DNA of 64,000 nucleotides from Methylonatrum kenyense (GCF_023195885.1 NZ_JALPKO010000003.1:62001-126000), one strand, 5' to 3'; counted from the stretch's first letter, positions 46,379 to 55,802 are shown. Notes: generated by a model from the sequence alone, not told the origin. Made by a program: numbers and translations.

Positions 46379-47169
46379 CCGTGATGGAGCTTTCCCGGCT
46401 GCGGCAGCAGGTCCGGCGCGTGTCCGAAGAGGTCCTGCTGCCCCGTTTCAACCGTGTTGAACGCAGTTTCAAGGCTGACGGCAGCATTGTCACTGCCGCG
46501 GACCTGGCGATGCAGTCCGGATTGCAGGATGTACTCCGGCAGTATTGGCCGGATATCCCTCTGCTCGGCGAGGAGATGGCGCCGGAAGATCAGGCTGCCC
46601 TGCTGGCCGCGACCGGCCAGCCCGTCTGGGTACTTGATCCACTGGATGGCACCAGCAATTTCAGCGCCGGTATCCCGTTTTTTGCTGTGTCGCTGGCATT
46701 GATCCAGGGTGGTCGTCCGCTCATCGGGCTGGTGTACGATCCGGTTCGCGACGAGTGTTTCATGGCTGCCGAGGGACAGGGGGCCTGGTTGAACGAGCAG
46801 TCGCTGATGCCGGTGGAGGAAACGCTGCCTCTGGCACGGTGTACCGCCTGCGTCGATTTCAAGCGCCTGCAACCCCGTCTGGCGCGACGCCTGGCGGCAG
46901 AACCGCCGTACAGCTCGCAGCGCAGTTTCGGATCAGTGGCGCTGGACTGGTGCTGGACCGCCGCTGGCCGGGTACACCTGTACCTGCATGGCCGGCAGAA
47001 GCTCTGGGACTATGCCGCCGGCTGTCTGATTCTCTCGGAGGCCGGCGGCCGCAGCGCGACACTTTCCGGTGAGCCGGTGTTTCGGCCAAGCCTCGAACCC
47101 CGTTCCGCTGTCGCCGCCCTGTCGCCCGATCTGTTCAGGCAATGGCAAGGCTATCTGGCCGGTGATTGA
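46375..47169 (+). CDS. Inositol monophosphatase-family phosphatase
   Basis: A 264-residue Mg-dependent phosphatase of the IMPase superfamily. Metal sites: GEEM (about residue 65), DPLDGTSNF (about 86-94) and WDYAAGCLILSEAGG. In proteobacteria such proteins include HisN-like histidinol phosphatases, SuhB and CysQ-like nucleotidases; the exact substrate cannot be fixed. ATG 46375 overlaps the stop of the multi-PAS gene, so the two are translationally coupled. Its 3' end overlaps the convergent binding-protein gene by 19 bp. Confidence 0.9.
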   Translation: MTVMELSRLRQQVRRVSEEVLLPRFNRVERSFKADGSIVTAADLAMQSGLQDVLRQYWPDIPLLGEEMAPEDQAALLAATGQPVWVLDPLDGTSNFSAGIPFFAVSLALIQGGRPLIGLVYDPVRDECFMAAEGQGAWLNEQSLMPVEETLPLARCTACVDFKRLQPRLARRLAAEPPYSSQRSFGSVALDWCWTAAGRVHLYLHGRQKLWDYAAGCLILSEAGGRSATLSGEPVFRPSLEPRSAVAALSPDLFRQWQGYLAGD

Positions 47170-48104
47170 TCGTCCCGCGTCGGGCTGGTCGGGTGACCCT
47201 CGAACAACGGTTGGTGCCACAGTTCCTCGCGCTCCAGCGGCGTCTCGCCGGTGAGGTCTGGATTGCTCAGACGGATGATCCGCAGATTCTCCGTTGCCAG
47301 GAGGGCGAGGGCGGGCGCCGTCGCCGGGTGAGTCTGGAACAGTCTCTCGAAGCTGCCATCGGCGATCGCACGTTCCAGACCCATGCTGATACGTTGCTGC
47401 AGATCGGGACGTTCGGGCGACACAAAGAAGTAGTTGGGAGCGCGATAGAGCAGTAGCAGGTCCGGTTCCACGGTCAGCTGGAATCGCTCATGGAGGTCCT
47501 GCTCGGCCCAGATTTCCGTAATGCTCCGGGGCACGGCGGCAACGCGGCCCCTGGCCAGCATTCGGAACAGGCTGTGGAAATCCGAGCTGGTTTCCACATG
47601 CAGCGCATTGGCGCGCAGGATCGCCGAATCCGGCCAGTCATGGCCCTGTGCCAGCGGGTAACCGCGCAGGGCCATCAGGGACTCAACCTCGGCCATCCGC
47701 CCGCGCCTGTCCTTGGTCACCACCAGCACGCGGGCACCCATCAGCCCTCGCATCAGCGGAATCCTGACGGGCAGCAGCACCGCTTCGCGATCCCTGGATG
47801 TCATCGCCCAGAGGACATCGAGATAATCACCATCCCGGATCAGGCGTTCGGCACGCGCCTGACTCACGCGAAACGGGGCTGCCTCGAGCCGCGCCGGACC
47901 ATGGTCCTCGGTGGTTTTTTCCAGCGCCAATTGCAGCAGCGCCAGCGCGTAGTCATCGCGTCGGTCGAAGCTGGTGTCCGACGGCATGTGACGAACCGTC
48001 ACCGGCTCATCGGCCGGACTCGCGAGGCTGAAGCAAAGGCCAAGCAGGCCGAGGGCGACGGTGACAGGGCAGAGACGGGACCGACGGTGCGGACGCCTAT
48101 ACAT
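47151..48104 (-). CDS. Periplasmic solute-binding-type protein
   Basis: A 317-residue exported protein: signal (about 12-30, cleavage near SPA) and a body with the family 3 solute-binding fold (DYALALLQLALEK, MRGLMGARVLVV, RGRVAAVPRSITEIW). No transporter genes lie beside it. It overlaps the stop of the membrane-anchored GGDEF-EAL gene (ATGTATAG), so it is coupled to that gene. A role as the periplasmic ligand receptor for that cyclic-di-GMP enzyme is plausible and similar to other binding-protein-linked sensors, but this is inference. Confidence 0.8.
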   Translation of the reverse strand: MYRRPHRRSRLCPVTVALGLLGLCFSLASPADEPVTVRHMPSDTSFDRRDDYALALLQLALEKTTEDHGPARLEAAPFRVSQARAERLIRDGDYLDVLWAMTSRDREAVLLPVRIPLMRGLMGARVLVVTKDRRGRMAEVESLMALRGYPLAQGHDWPDSAILRANALHVETSSDFHSLFRMLARGRVAAVPRSITEIWAEQDLHERFQLTVEPDLLLLYRAPNYFFVSPERPDLQQRISMGLERAIADGSFERLFQTHPATAPALALLATENLRIIRLSNPDLTGETPLEREELWHQPLFEGHPTSPTRDDQSPAR

Positions 48105-50499
48105 CGGCCCTGCGCCCTTTCAGGAACGGCGTCAGTTCATCCACCGGCATCGGTCGTGCCAGCAGGAAACCCTGTAGGTACTCGCAGCCGATGAGTTGCA
48201 GATGGGCACGCTGTTCCTCGGTCTCCACACCTTCCGCCACAACCGCCATGCCGAGTCCGTGGGCAAGCGAGACCACCGCGCCGACCAGTTGCAGGTCGCG
48301 GTCCCGGAGGAACATGTCCCGAATGAAGGACTGGTCGATCTTCATGCAATCGATGGGCATGCGCTTGAAGTAGGACAAGGCCGAATACCCCGTACCGAAA
48401 TCGTCCACGGCAAGCCTGATGCCCAGTGCGTGCAGTTCGGTCAGGGTGTCGCGGCTGGTGGCCAGGTCCTGCAGGAACACCTCCTCCGTGATTTCCAGCT
48501 GTAATGCAGAGGCTGCAAGGCCATGGTCATTCAGTGCCTGCCGGACCGTTTCGATGAACCCCGGATGCATGACCTGTTGCGCCGACACGTTCACCGACAG
48601 GCGCAGATCGGGTCGTTCGGTCCACCGACGCAGATCGACCAGGTCGACGAGGCCTTTGCGCAGGACCCATTCTCCGAGCGGGATGATCAATCCGGTTTCC
48701 TCGGCCAGCGGAATGAACGCAGCCGGGGAGACCAGGCCCAGTTTCGGATGATGCCAGCGGACCAGTGCCTCCACCGAGGCAATGGTTTCCCGCTGGCTGG
48801 TGAATATCGGCTGATAGAAGTTGTCGAGCTGACCCTCCGCCAGCGCCTTGCGCAGGTCCGACTCCATTGTCAATCGACGAAAGCTGAGTTGCGAGAACGC
48901 CGGTTCGAAGCTGCGAAGCCCGCCCCGGTTACCCTGTTTCGCCGAGTGCAGCGCCGCGTCCGCCGCACGGAACAGATCCTCGGCTTTGTTACCGGCCACG
49001 GTATTGATCGCAACGCCGGCCGAGGCGGAGACGAACAGTTCGCGATCAGCATGTTGAATGGGTTCGCGTATCCGCTCGAGCAATTCTCCGAGCTGGGCTT
49101 CGATGGTCGCAGGGCTCAGCCCGGCCGACGACACCAGGATGAATTCGTCCCCACTGAAGTGACCAAGCTTCCAGTGGTCCGGCAGCCACTGCGCGAGCCG
49201 GGCTGCCATTTCCCTGATCACCGTATCGCCGGCCTCATGGCCAAGCCCGTCGTTAACCAGCTTGAAGTTGTCGATGTCGAGAAAGGCGACTGCGATGGGA
49301 CGGTCCGGATGCTGCCGTAAGGCATGGGACAGTTTCTCGAACATCGCGAGGCGATTCGGCAACTCGGTCAGCGGATGGAAGTAGGTCTGTACATCCAGTT
49401 GCGCCTGCGTCTGGTGCAGACGGGTCGTGTCCTCGAACAGACCGACAAATTGTTCACTGTTCTGCAAGGTAATTCGGCGCAGCGACAAATGCGCCCATCG
49501 AAATTGTCCGTCACGCCGGCGGAGCCGGATATCGCCATGCCACTCCCCGGTCTGCTGCAATTCCTGCCAGGGCTCGCGACTGCCGTGTAGCACGTGGATG
49601 CGGCTTTCCATGCTGTCTGCGCGACCGAATAGATGGCGTCCGTTCAGAGCTGCGGCGGAATCTCCGCTGATCTGTTCAAAGCGAGGGTTCGCGTACATCA
49701 TGCGTCCGTGCGCGTCCATGAGTACGATGCCGGACGGGCATTGTTCCAGCGCCTCGGCGAGCAGCCGGCGTTGCCCCTCGATCTGCTCCCGTTCCACCAG
49801 GTCCTGCCCGATGCGTTCGCTCGCGAAATTGAGCGCCGCGGCCAGTTCATCCAACTCATCCGGCCGCAGCGGACCAGTGGCTGCCGGTCTGTTCAAGGCC
49901 ACCCGGCGATCCAGATGGTGCAGCCGCAGACCCGAGGCAAATCCCGCAAGGGTCTGCAGGTGGCGGGTGACGAGGTAGAAGAACAGCGTCAGGAGGGCGG
50001 CCGAGACGAGGAAGGTCTTTATCGCCTGGGTGCCGACGATTACCAGCAGCCGGTCGATCAGGCGACGGTGAATCTGTTCCAGGCTGACATCCAGGCGAAG
50101 TGTGCCCAGCTCGTGGTGACGGCCATCGTAGGTCCGGTGCCGGATCGGAAAGGAAAAACTGCGGCGATGGTTGTATCGACTGCGTTCGCCAAGCCGCATG
50201 TTCAGGTCACCGGCAAGCTCTACCCGATCAACATGGGGCAACTCCAGCAAGCCCCTGAGCTGCAACCTGACCTGTTCCTGGTCAAGTCCCCACAGGCTCG
50301 CACCGAGGGTTCGGGCAAAGCTCTCCTCTGCGCTTTCGATACGTTGTTGCAGCAGGTCCACATCCCGACGGTAGTCGAGCATCAACTGCCAGGCGGTAAT
50401 GACGATCGTGATTGCGGAGCTCACCAGCAGGATCGCCAGCACCAGGCGAACCGTCAGCCGACGGCTGTGCAGTCGATGACGCAGGGAATGACTCGCCAT
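48097..50499 (-). CDS. Membrane sensor GGDEF-EAL protein
   Basis: An 800-residue protein with two membrane segments (about residues 20-42 and 160-180) around a periplasmic sensing domain, then a HAMP-like linker, a PAS domain (about 250-365), GGDEF (about 375-530) with SGDEF (HFSGDEFILV), and EAL (about 540-790) with EAL (VEALVRWHHP) and DDFGTGYSA. Ser in the first GGDEF position is common in active cyclases. ATG 50499 follows CACAGGA; GTG 50523 is the alternative. It is coupled to the binding protein downstream. Confidence 0.9.
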   Translation of the reverse strand: MASHSLRHRLHSRRLTVRLVLAILLVSSAITIVITAWQLMLDYRRDVDLLQQRIESAEESFARTLGASLWGLDQEQVRLQLRGLLELPHVDRVELAGDLNMRLGERSRYNHRRSFSFPIRHRTYDGRHHELGTLRLDVSLEQIHRRLIDRLLVIVGTQAIKTFLVSAALLTLFFYLVTRHLQTLAGFASGLRLHHLDRRVALNRPAATGPLRPDELDELAAALNFASERIGQDLVEREQIEGQRRLLAEALEQCPSGIVLMDAHGRMMYANPRFEQISGDSAAALNGRHLFGRADSMESRIHVLHGSREPWQELQQTGEWHGDIRLRRRDGQFRWAHLSLRRITLQNSEQFVGLFEDTTRLHQTQAQLDVQTYFHPLTELPNRLAMFEKLSHALRQHPDRPIAVAFLDIDNFKLVNDGLGHEAGDTVIREMAARLAQWLPDHWKLGHFSGDEFILVSSAGLSPATIEAQLGELLERIREPIQHADRELFVSASAGVAINTVAGNKAEDLFRAADAALHSAKQGNRGGLRSFEPAFSQLSFRRLTMESDLRKALAEGQLDNFYQPIFTSQRETIASVEALVRWHHPKLGLVSPAAFIPLAEETGLIIPLGEWVLRKGLVDLVDLRRWTERPDLRLSVNVSAQQVMHPGFIETVRQALNDHGLAASALQLEITEEVFLQDLATSRDTLTELHALGIRLAVDDFGTGYSALSYFKRMPIDCMKIDQSFIRDMFLRDRDLQLVGAVVSLAHGLGMAVVAEGVETEEQRAHLQLIGCEYLQGFLLARPMPVDELTPFLKGRRADV

Positions 50500-50605
50500 T
50501 ACACGTCCTGTGCGGAGGTTCACCCCGGTGCCGAATCGGACGCGGGGATCGGTCAGCGTCTTGCTTCAAGGCCGACTTAAACCTTAGCAGAGGTTGCGTA
50601 AGCCG

Positions 50606-51310
50606 TTATGTGACGCGGTCTGCGCAAACCCGCACTGCAAGCCCGGCGGTCACGCCCGTTGTTGATCGCCCAGGTCGGCGTCGGGGGCGCAGGGACGAGT
50701 TGTCCGGCATGGGGTTGACGGTCAGGTAGCGCCCATCTGCAAGGAAGGAAAAAAGGTCGTTCAGCACCGACTGGGCCTGCCGGCAGGTGGTCTCGGACAG
50801 TGAGCCGGCAAACGGGCGCCAGCGGTGATCGCCGAGGGCATAGGTTCGATGATCGCAGGTGATCCACCGATCTGCCGGCATCGGCTGGCGCAGGAAAGTC
50901 AGGAATTCGATGAGTTCTTCAGGGCCCAGGTCACTGGGCGCCATCTGCTTTTCGGCGGCGGCCCAGAGCAGGGGGCGCCGCACGTGCCGCTGGTAGACGT
51001 CCCGCGAGGTGCTGGGTTGTCGACCCTTGTCGGCGAACCAGACCAGCAAGGCATCGCGATCAGTCTCGGCAACGATCCGCTGCGCCTTCTGGGTCCGCAT
51101 GCGACCGCAGCGACCGTCGGGAATCAGCGGCCAGTGCCCGGGATGGCCCCAGGGTACCGGATAGATACCGGCAGCCAGCGGCGCAAACCGGGGCGGGCTG
51201 TCAGGGGCCCCGTTGTTGGGTCCGTTCGCATCCACATCACCTCCCCCCTCTCCAGGCAGACCTTTGGTCAACCCTTGGACGTAAAGGGTTCCGGTTGTTG
51301 CCGGTGTCAT
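50606..51310 (-). pseudogene. Truncated tyrosine-recombinase (integrase) N-terminal domain
   Basis: A frame with an integrase core-binding (SAM-like) domain: TSRDVYQRHVRRPLLWAA, DLGPEELIEFLTFLRQ, and a final turn around FSFLADGRYLTVNPM. The catalytic domain with its Arg-His-x-x-Arg and Tyr residues is missing; the frame runs on 25 more residues into unrelated arginine-rich sequence and stops. ATG 51310 is one possible start. An upstream extension of this frame would run into the dispersed repeat (51370-51501) and is not real coding. It is probably a relic of a mobile element or of a lost genomic island. Confidence 0.7.
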
Positions 51311-51369
51311 GGCGGGGACCACGGTGGCGCCCCCTGCGGAGGAACCGGCTGCAGAAACTTGTATGCTAG

Positions 51370-51501
51370 GAATCACTGATTTATTCCCGCGTCTGCGCCC
51401 GAGACCGGTTTTGATCATCCGGCAAGGCACGGTGCCGGTTCGGTCGCCATTATCTACTGGGTAGGTGGTGCAACGCAGCACTGCGAATAAATCAGGGTTT
51501 C
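51370..51501 (+). mobile_element. MITE-like element, intact copy (132 bp)
   Basis: Inverted tips GAATCACTGATTTATTC and GAATAAATCAGGGTTTC at either end, with CTAG on both sides (51366-51369 and 51502-51505) as a target-site duplication. Internal bases share CGCGTCTGCGCCCGAGACC and CGGCAAGGCACGGTGCCGG with the copy at 55803. No coding capacity for a transposase. Confidence 0.8.
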
Positions 51502-51535
51502 CTAGAGCAGCGGCTCATCCGAAGGAGGGGAACAG

Positions 51536-52636
51536 GTGATTGGAGAGCGGTCGGTCGCGGTCTTCTATGACGAGCGTGTGCTGGAGCATCGTCCCGATGC
51601 AGAGTCACCCTTCCTGCCCGGGCGGCTGGATCGCCGCGTTCGCGAGATCCTGTCCGGGCTGACGATCAAGTGGGCCTACCCCGAGCACCCGGGGCGCATT
51701 ACCGCGATTTGCGATCGACTGCAGCAGCATCCGATTGCCGGACTGGAATTCCGGTCCGGCGCGGTGGCCAGCCGTGAGCAGTTGGCGCGGGTCCATGGCA
51801 CAAGTTACCTGAACCGGATTGATCGCCTTCGTGGACAGTCCGCCTGGCTTGATACTGACACCACGGCAGTTTCCCCGGGCAGCATCGAGGCGGCCGAAGT
51901 TGCGGCCGGCACCGCGGTTGCCGCGGTTGATGCGGTTTGTAATGGTGAGGCGCGGAGTTCCTTCGCCCTGACACGGCCACCCGGGCACCACGCCGAGCCG
52001 GTCCGCGCCCGCGGGTTCTGTCTGTTCAACAATGCGGCCATCGCCGCAACCCATGCCCAGGCCGTTCATGGCCTCGAGCGGGTGTTGATCATCGACTGGG
52101 ATGCGCATCATGGTAACGGCACCCAGGATATCTTCTGGGCCGACCCGAGCGTCCTGTTTTTCGATATCCACCGCGGGGCGCCATTCTACCCTGGCTCCGG
52201 CGCACTTGAAGACGTGGGTGCCGGGCTCGGCGAGGGCTATACGGTGAACGTGCCGATGCCGGCCGGGAGTGGCAACCTCGCCTATATCAAGGCGTTCAAC
52301 GAGATTCTCGTGCCGGCGGTGGATGCGTTTCGCCCGGAATTGATCCTGGTGTCGGCCGGTTTCGATGCCCACCGGCTGGACCTCGCGCTGAACGTCAGTT
52401 ACGAGGGTTTTGCAGCCCTGACCGGGATCGTGCAGGGCCTGGCCGATCAGCATTGCCCGGGCCGTCTCGCATGCATCCTGGAGGGCGGTTATCACCTGGA
52501 GTCGCTTTCCGGAGGCGTGCATGCGGTGCTGGAGGTGCTGGCTGGTGGCGTGCCGCCAGAGCCTGGCGTCACCGGCCTCCGCGAGGTCGAAGCGGCAGCC
52601 GAATTCCACCGCAGTGCCTTTCGCGACGATCCCTGA
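51536..52636 (+). CDS. Histone-deacetylase-family amidohydrolase
   Basis: A 366-residue protein of the arginase/deacetylase superfamily, class II HDAC-like (acetoin-utilisation/acetylpolyamine amidohydrolase group). Motifs: TRPPGHHAEP (catalytic His pair), IDWDAHHGNGTQ and SAGFDAHRLD (zinc and charge-relay Asp). It removes acetyl groups from polyamines or protein lysines in such families. GTG 51536 follows AAGGAGGGG. It lies 30 bp beyond an intact MITE-like element, so the promoter may lie in the element. Confidence 0.92.
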   Translation: MIGERSVAVFYDERVLEHRPDAESPFLPGRLDRRVREILSGLTIKWAYPEHPGRITAICDRLQQHPIAGLEFRSGAVASREQLARVHGTSYLNRIDRLRGQSAWLDTDTTAVSPGSIEAAEVAAGTAVAAVDAVCNGEARSSFALTRPPGHHAEPVRARGFCLFNNAAIAATHAQAVHGLERVLIIDWDAHHGNGTQDIFWADPSVLFFDIHRGAPFYPGSGALEDVGAGLGEGYTVNVPMPAGSGNLAYIKAFNEILVPAVDAFRPELILVSAGFDAHRLDLALNVSYEGFAALTGIVQGLADQHCPGRLACILEGGYHLESLSGGVHAVLEVLAGGVPPEPGVTGLREVEAAAEFHRSAFRDDP

Positions 52637-52734
52637 CAGGGCCTCGGCACATGATTTACCGGCTGTCGGTTGCGAATCCGCGCCAGTCGGCAGGGTGGTG
52701 TGGCGTCACTCAATGGCCGGCGGAGTTGCCGGCG

Positions 52735-53367
52735 TCAGTCTTCGGGCAGGAAGCGAATCCCACCGTACCAGGCCTCGGCAGTCTGCCCGGTGTCATCGCA
52801 GTCGGTCATGATGGCGATGGCATTGATCCGTTCCGGGCTGCGCCCGTGTAAGCGCTCAAAATCGTCACGAATGTGCCGCCGTTCTATCTGCCAGCCGTCA
52901 CCGGCGTGCTCCGGTCCGCGGCTTGCAACCATCCGTGCCTGTGAGGCGTAGGCGTTCTCCCAGTCGCTGCCGGCCTCCTGGGTGCTGCTCCAGACGTAGT
53001 TCAGGGCGCGTGTGCGCCAGCGCAGCACACGATGTTCATCGACCACATAGATGCGGGCCGGGTAGTCGTCGCCAGCGCGTGTGGTTTCGTCGATGTCATC
53101 AAAGGTGTTGTCCACCCGCCAGCGCCACTCCATGACGGGCGTCTCGCGCAGATCGATGTCTTCCCGGTAGAAAAGCCCGGACGCCGAGGCCTGGTCGCAG
53201 ACCGCATGGATCGCGGTCCGGCCGTCCAGGTCCACCAGCTCATAACGGGTCTCGCCCTCAAAGGAATGACGATCCCACTGCCGCATGATGTCCTGAGGCG
53301 AGAACTCCAGCGCCATTGCAAGCGGCGCCATGAGGAGGCACAACAGCGGAACCGAGAGAATGCGCAT
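52735..53367 (-). CDS. DUF3047 exported protein
   Basis: A 210-residue exported protein with signal (about 1-19, cleavage near LAMA/LEF). The body (WRWRVDNTFDDIDETTRAGDDYPARIYVV, NYVWSSTQ) matches DUF3047, a periplasmic family of unknown function with a likely beta-sandwich fold. Start ATG 53367 has only a weak ribosome site. It is divergent from hemN across the FNR-like region, so it may also respond to oxygen. Confidence 0.85.
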   Translation of the reverse strand: MRILSVPLLCLLMAPLAMALEFSPQDIMRQWDRHSFEGETRYELVDLDGRTAIHAVCDQASASGLFYREDIDLRETPVMEWRWRVDNTFDDIDETTRAGDDYPARIYVVDEHRVLRWRTRALNYVWSSTQEAGSDWENAYASQARMVASRGPEHAGDGWQIERRHIRDDFERLHGRSPERINAIAIMTDCDDTGQTAEAWYGGIRFLPED

Positions 53368-53466
53368 GGTACGGGCTCGACAGAGCCTGGATTGTTTACA
53401 TGACCATCTGCGGCGGGCTTCGTTCGCTGGCGGCTCGCCGCGCGGTTACCCCTGTCCCTGCGGTTG

Positions 53467-53480
53467 TTGACTTGCGTCAA
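53467..53480 (+). promoter_or_regulatory. FNR/ANR box upstream of hemN
   Basis: TTGACTTGCGTCAA matches the FNR site TTGATnnnnATCAA with one change in each half. It lies 59 bp before the hemN start; centred at -41.5 it would place a promoter start near 53515. A nearby dyad GTGTGAT-TG-ATCACAC (53505-53520) overlaps that start. Confidence 0.8.
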
Positions 53481-53538
53481 TATGCCGGGCGTCCGCTTGC
53501 GTATCGTGTGATTGATCACACAGCACCGGGTTACACTG

Positions 53539-54927
53539 ATGCCTGCACTACCGTTCGACGCTGCGCTTTACCGGAAATACGATATGCCCGGGCCGCGGTA
53601 TACCTCCTATCCCACGGCGCCACATTTTCGTCCGGATTTCGATGAGGCGGCCTATCGGGAAGAGGCGCGGGCCAGCAACGAACGGCTGATCCCACGGCCG
53701 CTGTCCGTATACGTACACATCCCGTTCTGTCACAGCCTTTGTTATTACTGCGCCTGCAGCAAGATCATCACACGCCGGCCGGAGAAGGCGGGCATCTACC
53801 TGGATTATCTGGAACGGGAACTGGCCTTGCAGGGCGCGCTGTTCGATACCGACCGCCTGGTGACCCAGTTGCATCTCGGGGGCGGAACCCCAACCTATCT
53901 GGACGACCGGCAGCTACGCCGCCTGATGCACGCCATCGGCCACCATTTCCCGATCGCACCGGACAGGGCCCGTGAATTCTCGGTGGAACTGGATCCGCGG
54001 GCGCTGGGGCCGGAAACCGTCAGCGTGCTGCGCGATCTCGGCATGAACCGGGTCAGCCTTGGCGTGCAGGATGTCGATCCAGTGGTGCAACGCGCCATCA
54101 ACCGGATTCAGCCGGAAGAGCAGGTCGAAGCGACCATCCATCAGGCGCGTGACGCGGGATTCCGTTCGATCAATCTGGATCTCATCTACGGTCTGCCGCA
54201 CCAAACCCTGGCCGGTTTCGACGCCACGCTGGATGCGGTGCTGCGCTGGCGTCCGGAACGGCTGTCGGTCTACAACTACGCCCACCTGCCGTCGCGGGTC
54301 AAGGCGCAGAAACTGATTCGGGAGGGGGATCTGCCCTCGCCCGGGGAGAAGCTGGAGATCCTGCAGCATACTGTCGAACGGCTGACCGGGGCCGGATACC
54401 GGTTCATCGGCATGGACCATTTCGCGCTGCCCGAGGATGGCCTCAGCCGGGCCATGGAGGATGGATCCCTGCAACGCAATTTCCAGGGCTATTCAACCCA
54501 TGCGGACTGCGACCTTGTGGCCCTGGGGGTAACCGGGATCGGCATGGTCGGCGACGCCTACAGCCAGAACCACGCCCACCTGAACGCCTATTATCGGGCC
54601 CTGGACGCTGGCCGGCTTCCGGTGGCGCGTGGTTACCGTCTGAGCGCGGATGACCTGCTGCGTCGCGCCGTGATCGAGGCCATAATGTGCCGCAGCAACA
54701 TTGTCTTCGAGCCGTTCGAAGTCGAGTTCGAAATCGATTTCCGGTACTACTTCCGCGACGAGTTATCGATGCTCGAGCCCATGGAGCGCGACGGGTTGCT
54801 ACGGCAACATGCGGACCGCCTGGAAATCCTGCCCACCGGGCGTTTGCTATTGCGCAATATTGCGATGATTTTCGATGCCTATCTCGGGCGAGAGCAGGTG
54901 GTCGTGCAGTATTCGAGAACGGTCTGA
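53539..54927 (+). CDS. hemN: Oxygen-independent coproporphyrinogen III oxidase
   Basis: HemN decarboxylates coproporphyrinogen III without oxygen, a radical SAM step of heme synthesis. The 462-residue protein has the cluster motif CHSLCYYCAC with cysteines 64, 68, 71 (and 73), as in the E. coli enzyme, and LGGGTPTYL plus the typical GMDHFAL segment. ATG 53539 gives the family N-terminus; the open frame reaches 53512. An FNR box upstream links it to low oxygen. It stands beside fnr and the cbb3 assembly genes. Confidence 0.95.
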   Translation: MPALPFDAALYRKYDMPGPRYTSYPTAPHFRPDFDEAAYREEARASNERLIPRPLSVYVHIPFCHSLCYYCACSKIITRRPEKAGIYLDYLERELALQGALFDTDRLVTQLHLGGGTPTYLDDRQLRRLMHAIGHHFPIAPDRAREFSVELDPRALGPETVSVLRDLGMNRVSLGVQDVDPVVQRAINRIQPEEQVEATIHQARDAGFRSINLDLIYGLPHQTLAGFDATLDAVLRWRPERLSVYNYAHLPSRVKAQKLIREGDLPSPGEKLEILQHTVERLTGAGYRFIGMDHFALPEDGLSRAMEDGSLQRNFQGYSTHADCDLVALGVTGIGMVGDAYSQNHAHLNAYYRALDAGRLPVARGYRLSADDLLRRAVIEAIMCRSNIVFEPFEVEFEIDFRYYFRDELSMLEPMERDGLLRQHADRLEILPTGRLLLRNIAMIFDAYLGREQVVVQYSRTV

Positions 54928-54957
54928 TCGCCGACTCACCGTCACGCGGCGACGCAA

Positions 54958-55716
54958 TCAACCATCCCGCCGCAGCGGCTGCTCCCGGTTGTTGGTCAGG
55001 GTTTGCAGTCCGTCGGGATCTTTGAGTGACACTTCGCGTCGGCTCACGGTGATCCAGCCGCTCTCCTGGAAGCGCTTGAAGAGTCGGCTCATCGTCTCCG
55101 GTGCGAGGCCGAGATAGTTGCTCAGGTCCTGTCTGGACATGGGCAACAGGAAACGGGTTGGGGACAGGCCTCGACGTCCGAAGCGGTCGCCCAGGCTCAG
55201 CAGCAGGATGGCCAGCCGCTGCTCAGCGGTTCGGCGTGCCAGGGCCTGAAGCATTTCCTGTTCCTGGAAGATCTCCTTGCTCATGACCCGTAGCAATTGA
55301 CGCTGGAGACCCGGCACCTGTTCAGCCAGGCCCTCAAGTTCGCCGAACGGGATCTCGCAAACGCTGGACGTTTCGAGCGCAACCGCGGTTGACGGGTGGG
55401 TGCCGAAGCTGATGGCGTCCAGCCCGAGCATTTCGCCCGGGAGGTGAAATGCAGTGACTTGTTCCTCGCCATCCTCGGCCAGGACAGAGCTTTTCAGGGC
55501 CCCGGTGCGGACCGCATACACGGCCCCGAAGCTCGAACCCGCCCGATACAGGCGGTGGCCCTTTTCCAGGGGCCGTCGGCGCTCGACAATGCGGTCCAGC
55601 GCCTCCACATCCTCGCGCTCCAGTCCAACCGGCAGGCAAAGTTCATTCAGACTGCAGGTTTCGCAAACCGCCTTGATTTCCCGCAGGCGTAACGGCTGCG
55701 TACTGGATGCTTTCAC
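54958..55716 (-). CDS. fnr: Oxygen-sensing regulator FNR/ANR
   Basis: A 252-residue CRP-FNR regulator. The N-terminal CETCSLNELC gives Cys18, Cys21 and Cys27; Cys120 (SSVCEIPF) completes the [4Fe-4S] ligand set, as in E. coli FNR (20, 23, 29, 122). The recognition helix ETMSRLFKRF matches FNR's E-xx-SR contact residues. GTG 55716 with AAAGGTGG upstream is preferred; the open frame also has GTG 55728. It is convergent with hemN, and its promoter side faces an intact MITE-like element. Confidence 0.95.
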   Translation of the reverse strand: MKASSTQPLRLREIKAVCETCSLNELCLPVGLEREDVEALDRIVERRRPLEKGHRLYRAGSSFGAVYAVRTGALKSSVLAEDGEEQVTAFHLPGEMLGLDAISFGTHPSTAVALETSSVCEIPFGELEGLAEQVPGLQRQLLRVMSKEIFQEQEMLQALARRTAEQRLAILLLSLGDRFGRRGLSPTRFLLPMSRQDLSNYLGLAPETMSRLFKRFQESGWITVSRREVSLKDPDGLQTLTNNREQPLRRDG

Positions 55717-55802
55717 GATTAGGACCACCTTTGCAGTACCCGGCTGGTTATTGTCTATAGGGTACTACGGCATCGGCCCGGCTTCAGTCCGGGAGTGCCT
55801 AG

